DNA from: Gammaproteobacteria bacterium
GTDB taxonomy: Bacteria > Pseudomonadota > Gammaproteobacteria > J113
NCBI GenBank assembly: GCA_003694425.1
Contig: RFJX01000036.1
Span: forward strand, 1-5,366
DNA: 5,366 nucleotides
Reading direction: 5' to 3'
In this document: positions 5,301 through 5,366 of the stretch, piece after piece
How positions within the stretch are numbered: position 1 is the stretch's first letter
Layout: each line of letters begins with the position of its first letter
The notes under the pieces: generated by a model
The model's database searches: none
Seen by the model: only the letters and a program-made list of their open reading frames with translations
Told to the model about the DNA's origin: nothing
Position numbers and translations under genes: made by a program

Positions 5301-5366
5301 GGACGATTCCTCCGGATCGGGAAAGGGGTGCATGCTAGTATGCGCATCCTGCGCCGGAGGTCCATC
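5301..5366. promoter_or_regulatory. Upstream region of the channel gene
   Basis: This 66-bp edge segment holds the channel gene's Shine-Dalgarno (GGAGGA, 5308-5313). Plus-strand ATGs at 5332 and 5340 could open a divergent gene running out of the window. Neither has a convincing ribosome site, and fewer than 12 codons are visible. No clear promoter hexamers are recognised. Confidence 0.3.

Overview
The window is GC-rich chromosomal DNA, most likely from a free-living gammaproteobacterium. A Chromatiales/Ectothiorhodospiraceae-like lineage would fit, but that placement is inference. The grounds are a GAF-type nitrogen PTS enzyme I (PtsP), an IspB-type long-chain polyprenyl diphosphate synthase that aligns end to end with E. 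coli IspB as I recall it, CCA-encoded tRNA genes, and an elongator tRNA-Met almost identical to the enterobacterial one.

Layout from left to right. (1) ptsP lies on the minus strand from 2243 to beyond the left edge. It is complete apart from its last few codons. (2) A 41-bp gap (2244-2284) separates it from the divergent plus-strand gene yedK (2285-2929). This is a SRAP-family protein that shields abasic sites in single-stranded DNA. (3) A non-coding stretch (2930-3254) holds the most unusual material. Two direct repeats that include the 3' end of the neighbouring tRNA-Pro bracket about 250 bp of hairpins, several of which present GGA in their loops. (4) tRNA-Pro(CGG) (3255-3331) and ispB (3343-4311) lie on the minus strand 11 bp apart and are probably co-transcribed. 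(5) A plausible promoter and tRNA-Met(CAT) (4446-4522) lie on the plus strand, divergent from ispB. The roughly 90-bp gap that follows contains a 14-nt inverted copy of part of that tRNA. (6) A minus-strand, six-transmembrane-like K+ channel with a TLGYGD filter (4614-5300) ends the window.

The protein genes are ordinary housekeeping functions: nitrogen-PTS signalling, DNA damage protection, quinone side-chain synthesis and ion transport. They do not form a pathway together. The candidate for something less described is the element at 2951-3270: tRNA-3'-end repeats flanking a GGA-hairpin array that includes one perfect 10-nt match to the CsrA/RsmA consensus. It may be a small element inserted at the tRNA-Pro end, a dispersed intergenic repeat, a CsrA-binding RNA, or a combination. 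Sequence alone cannot separate these.
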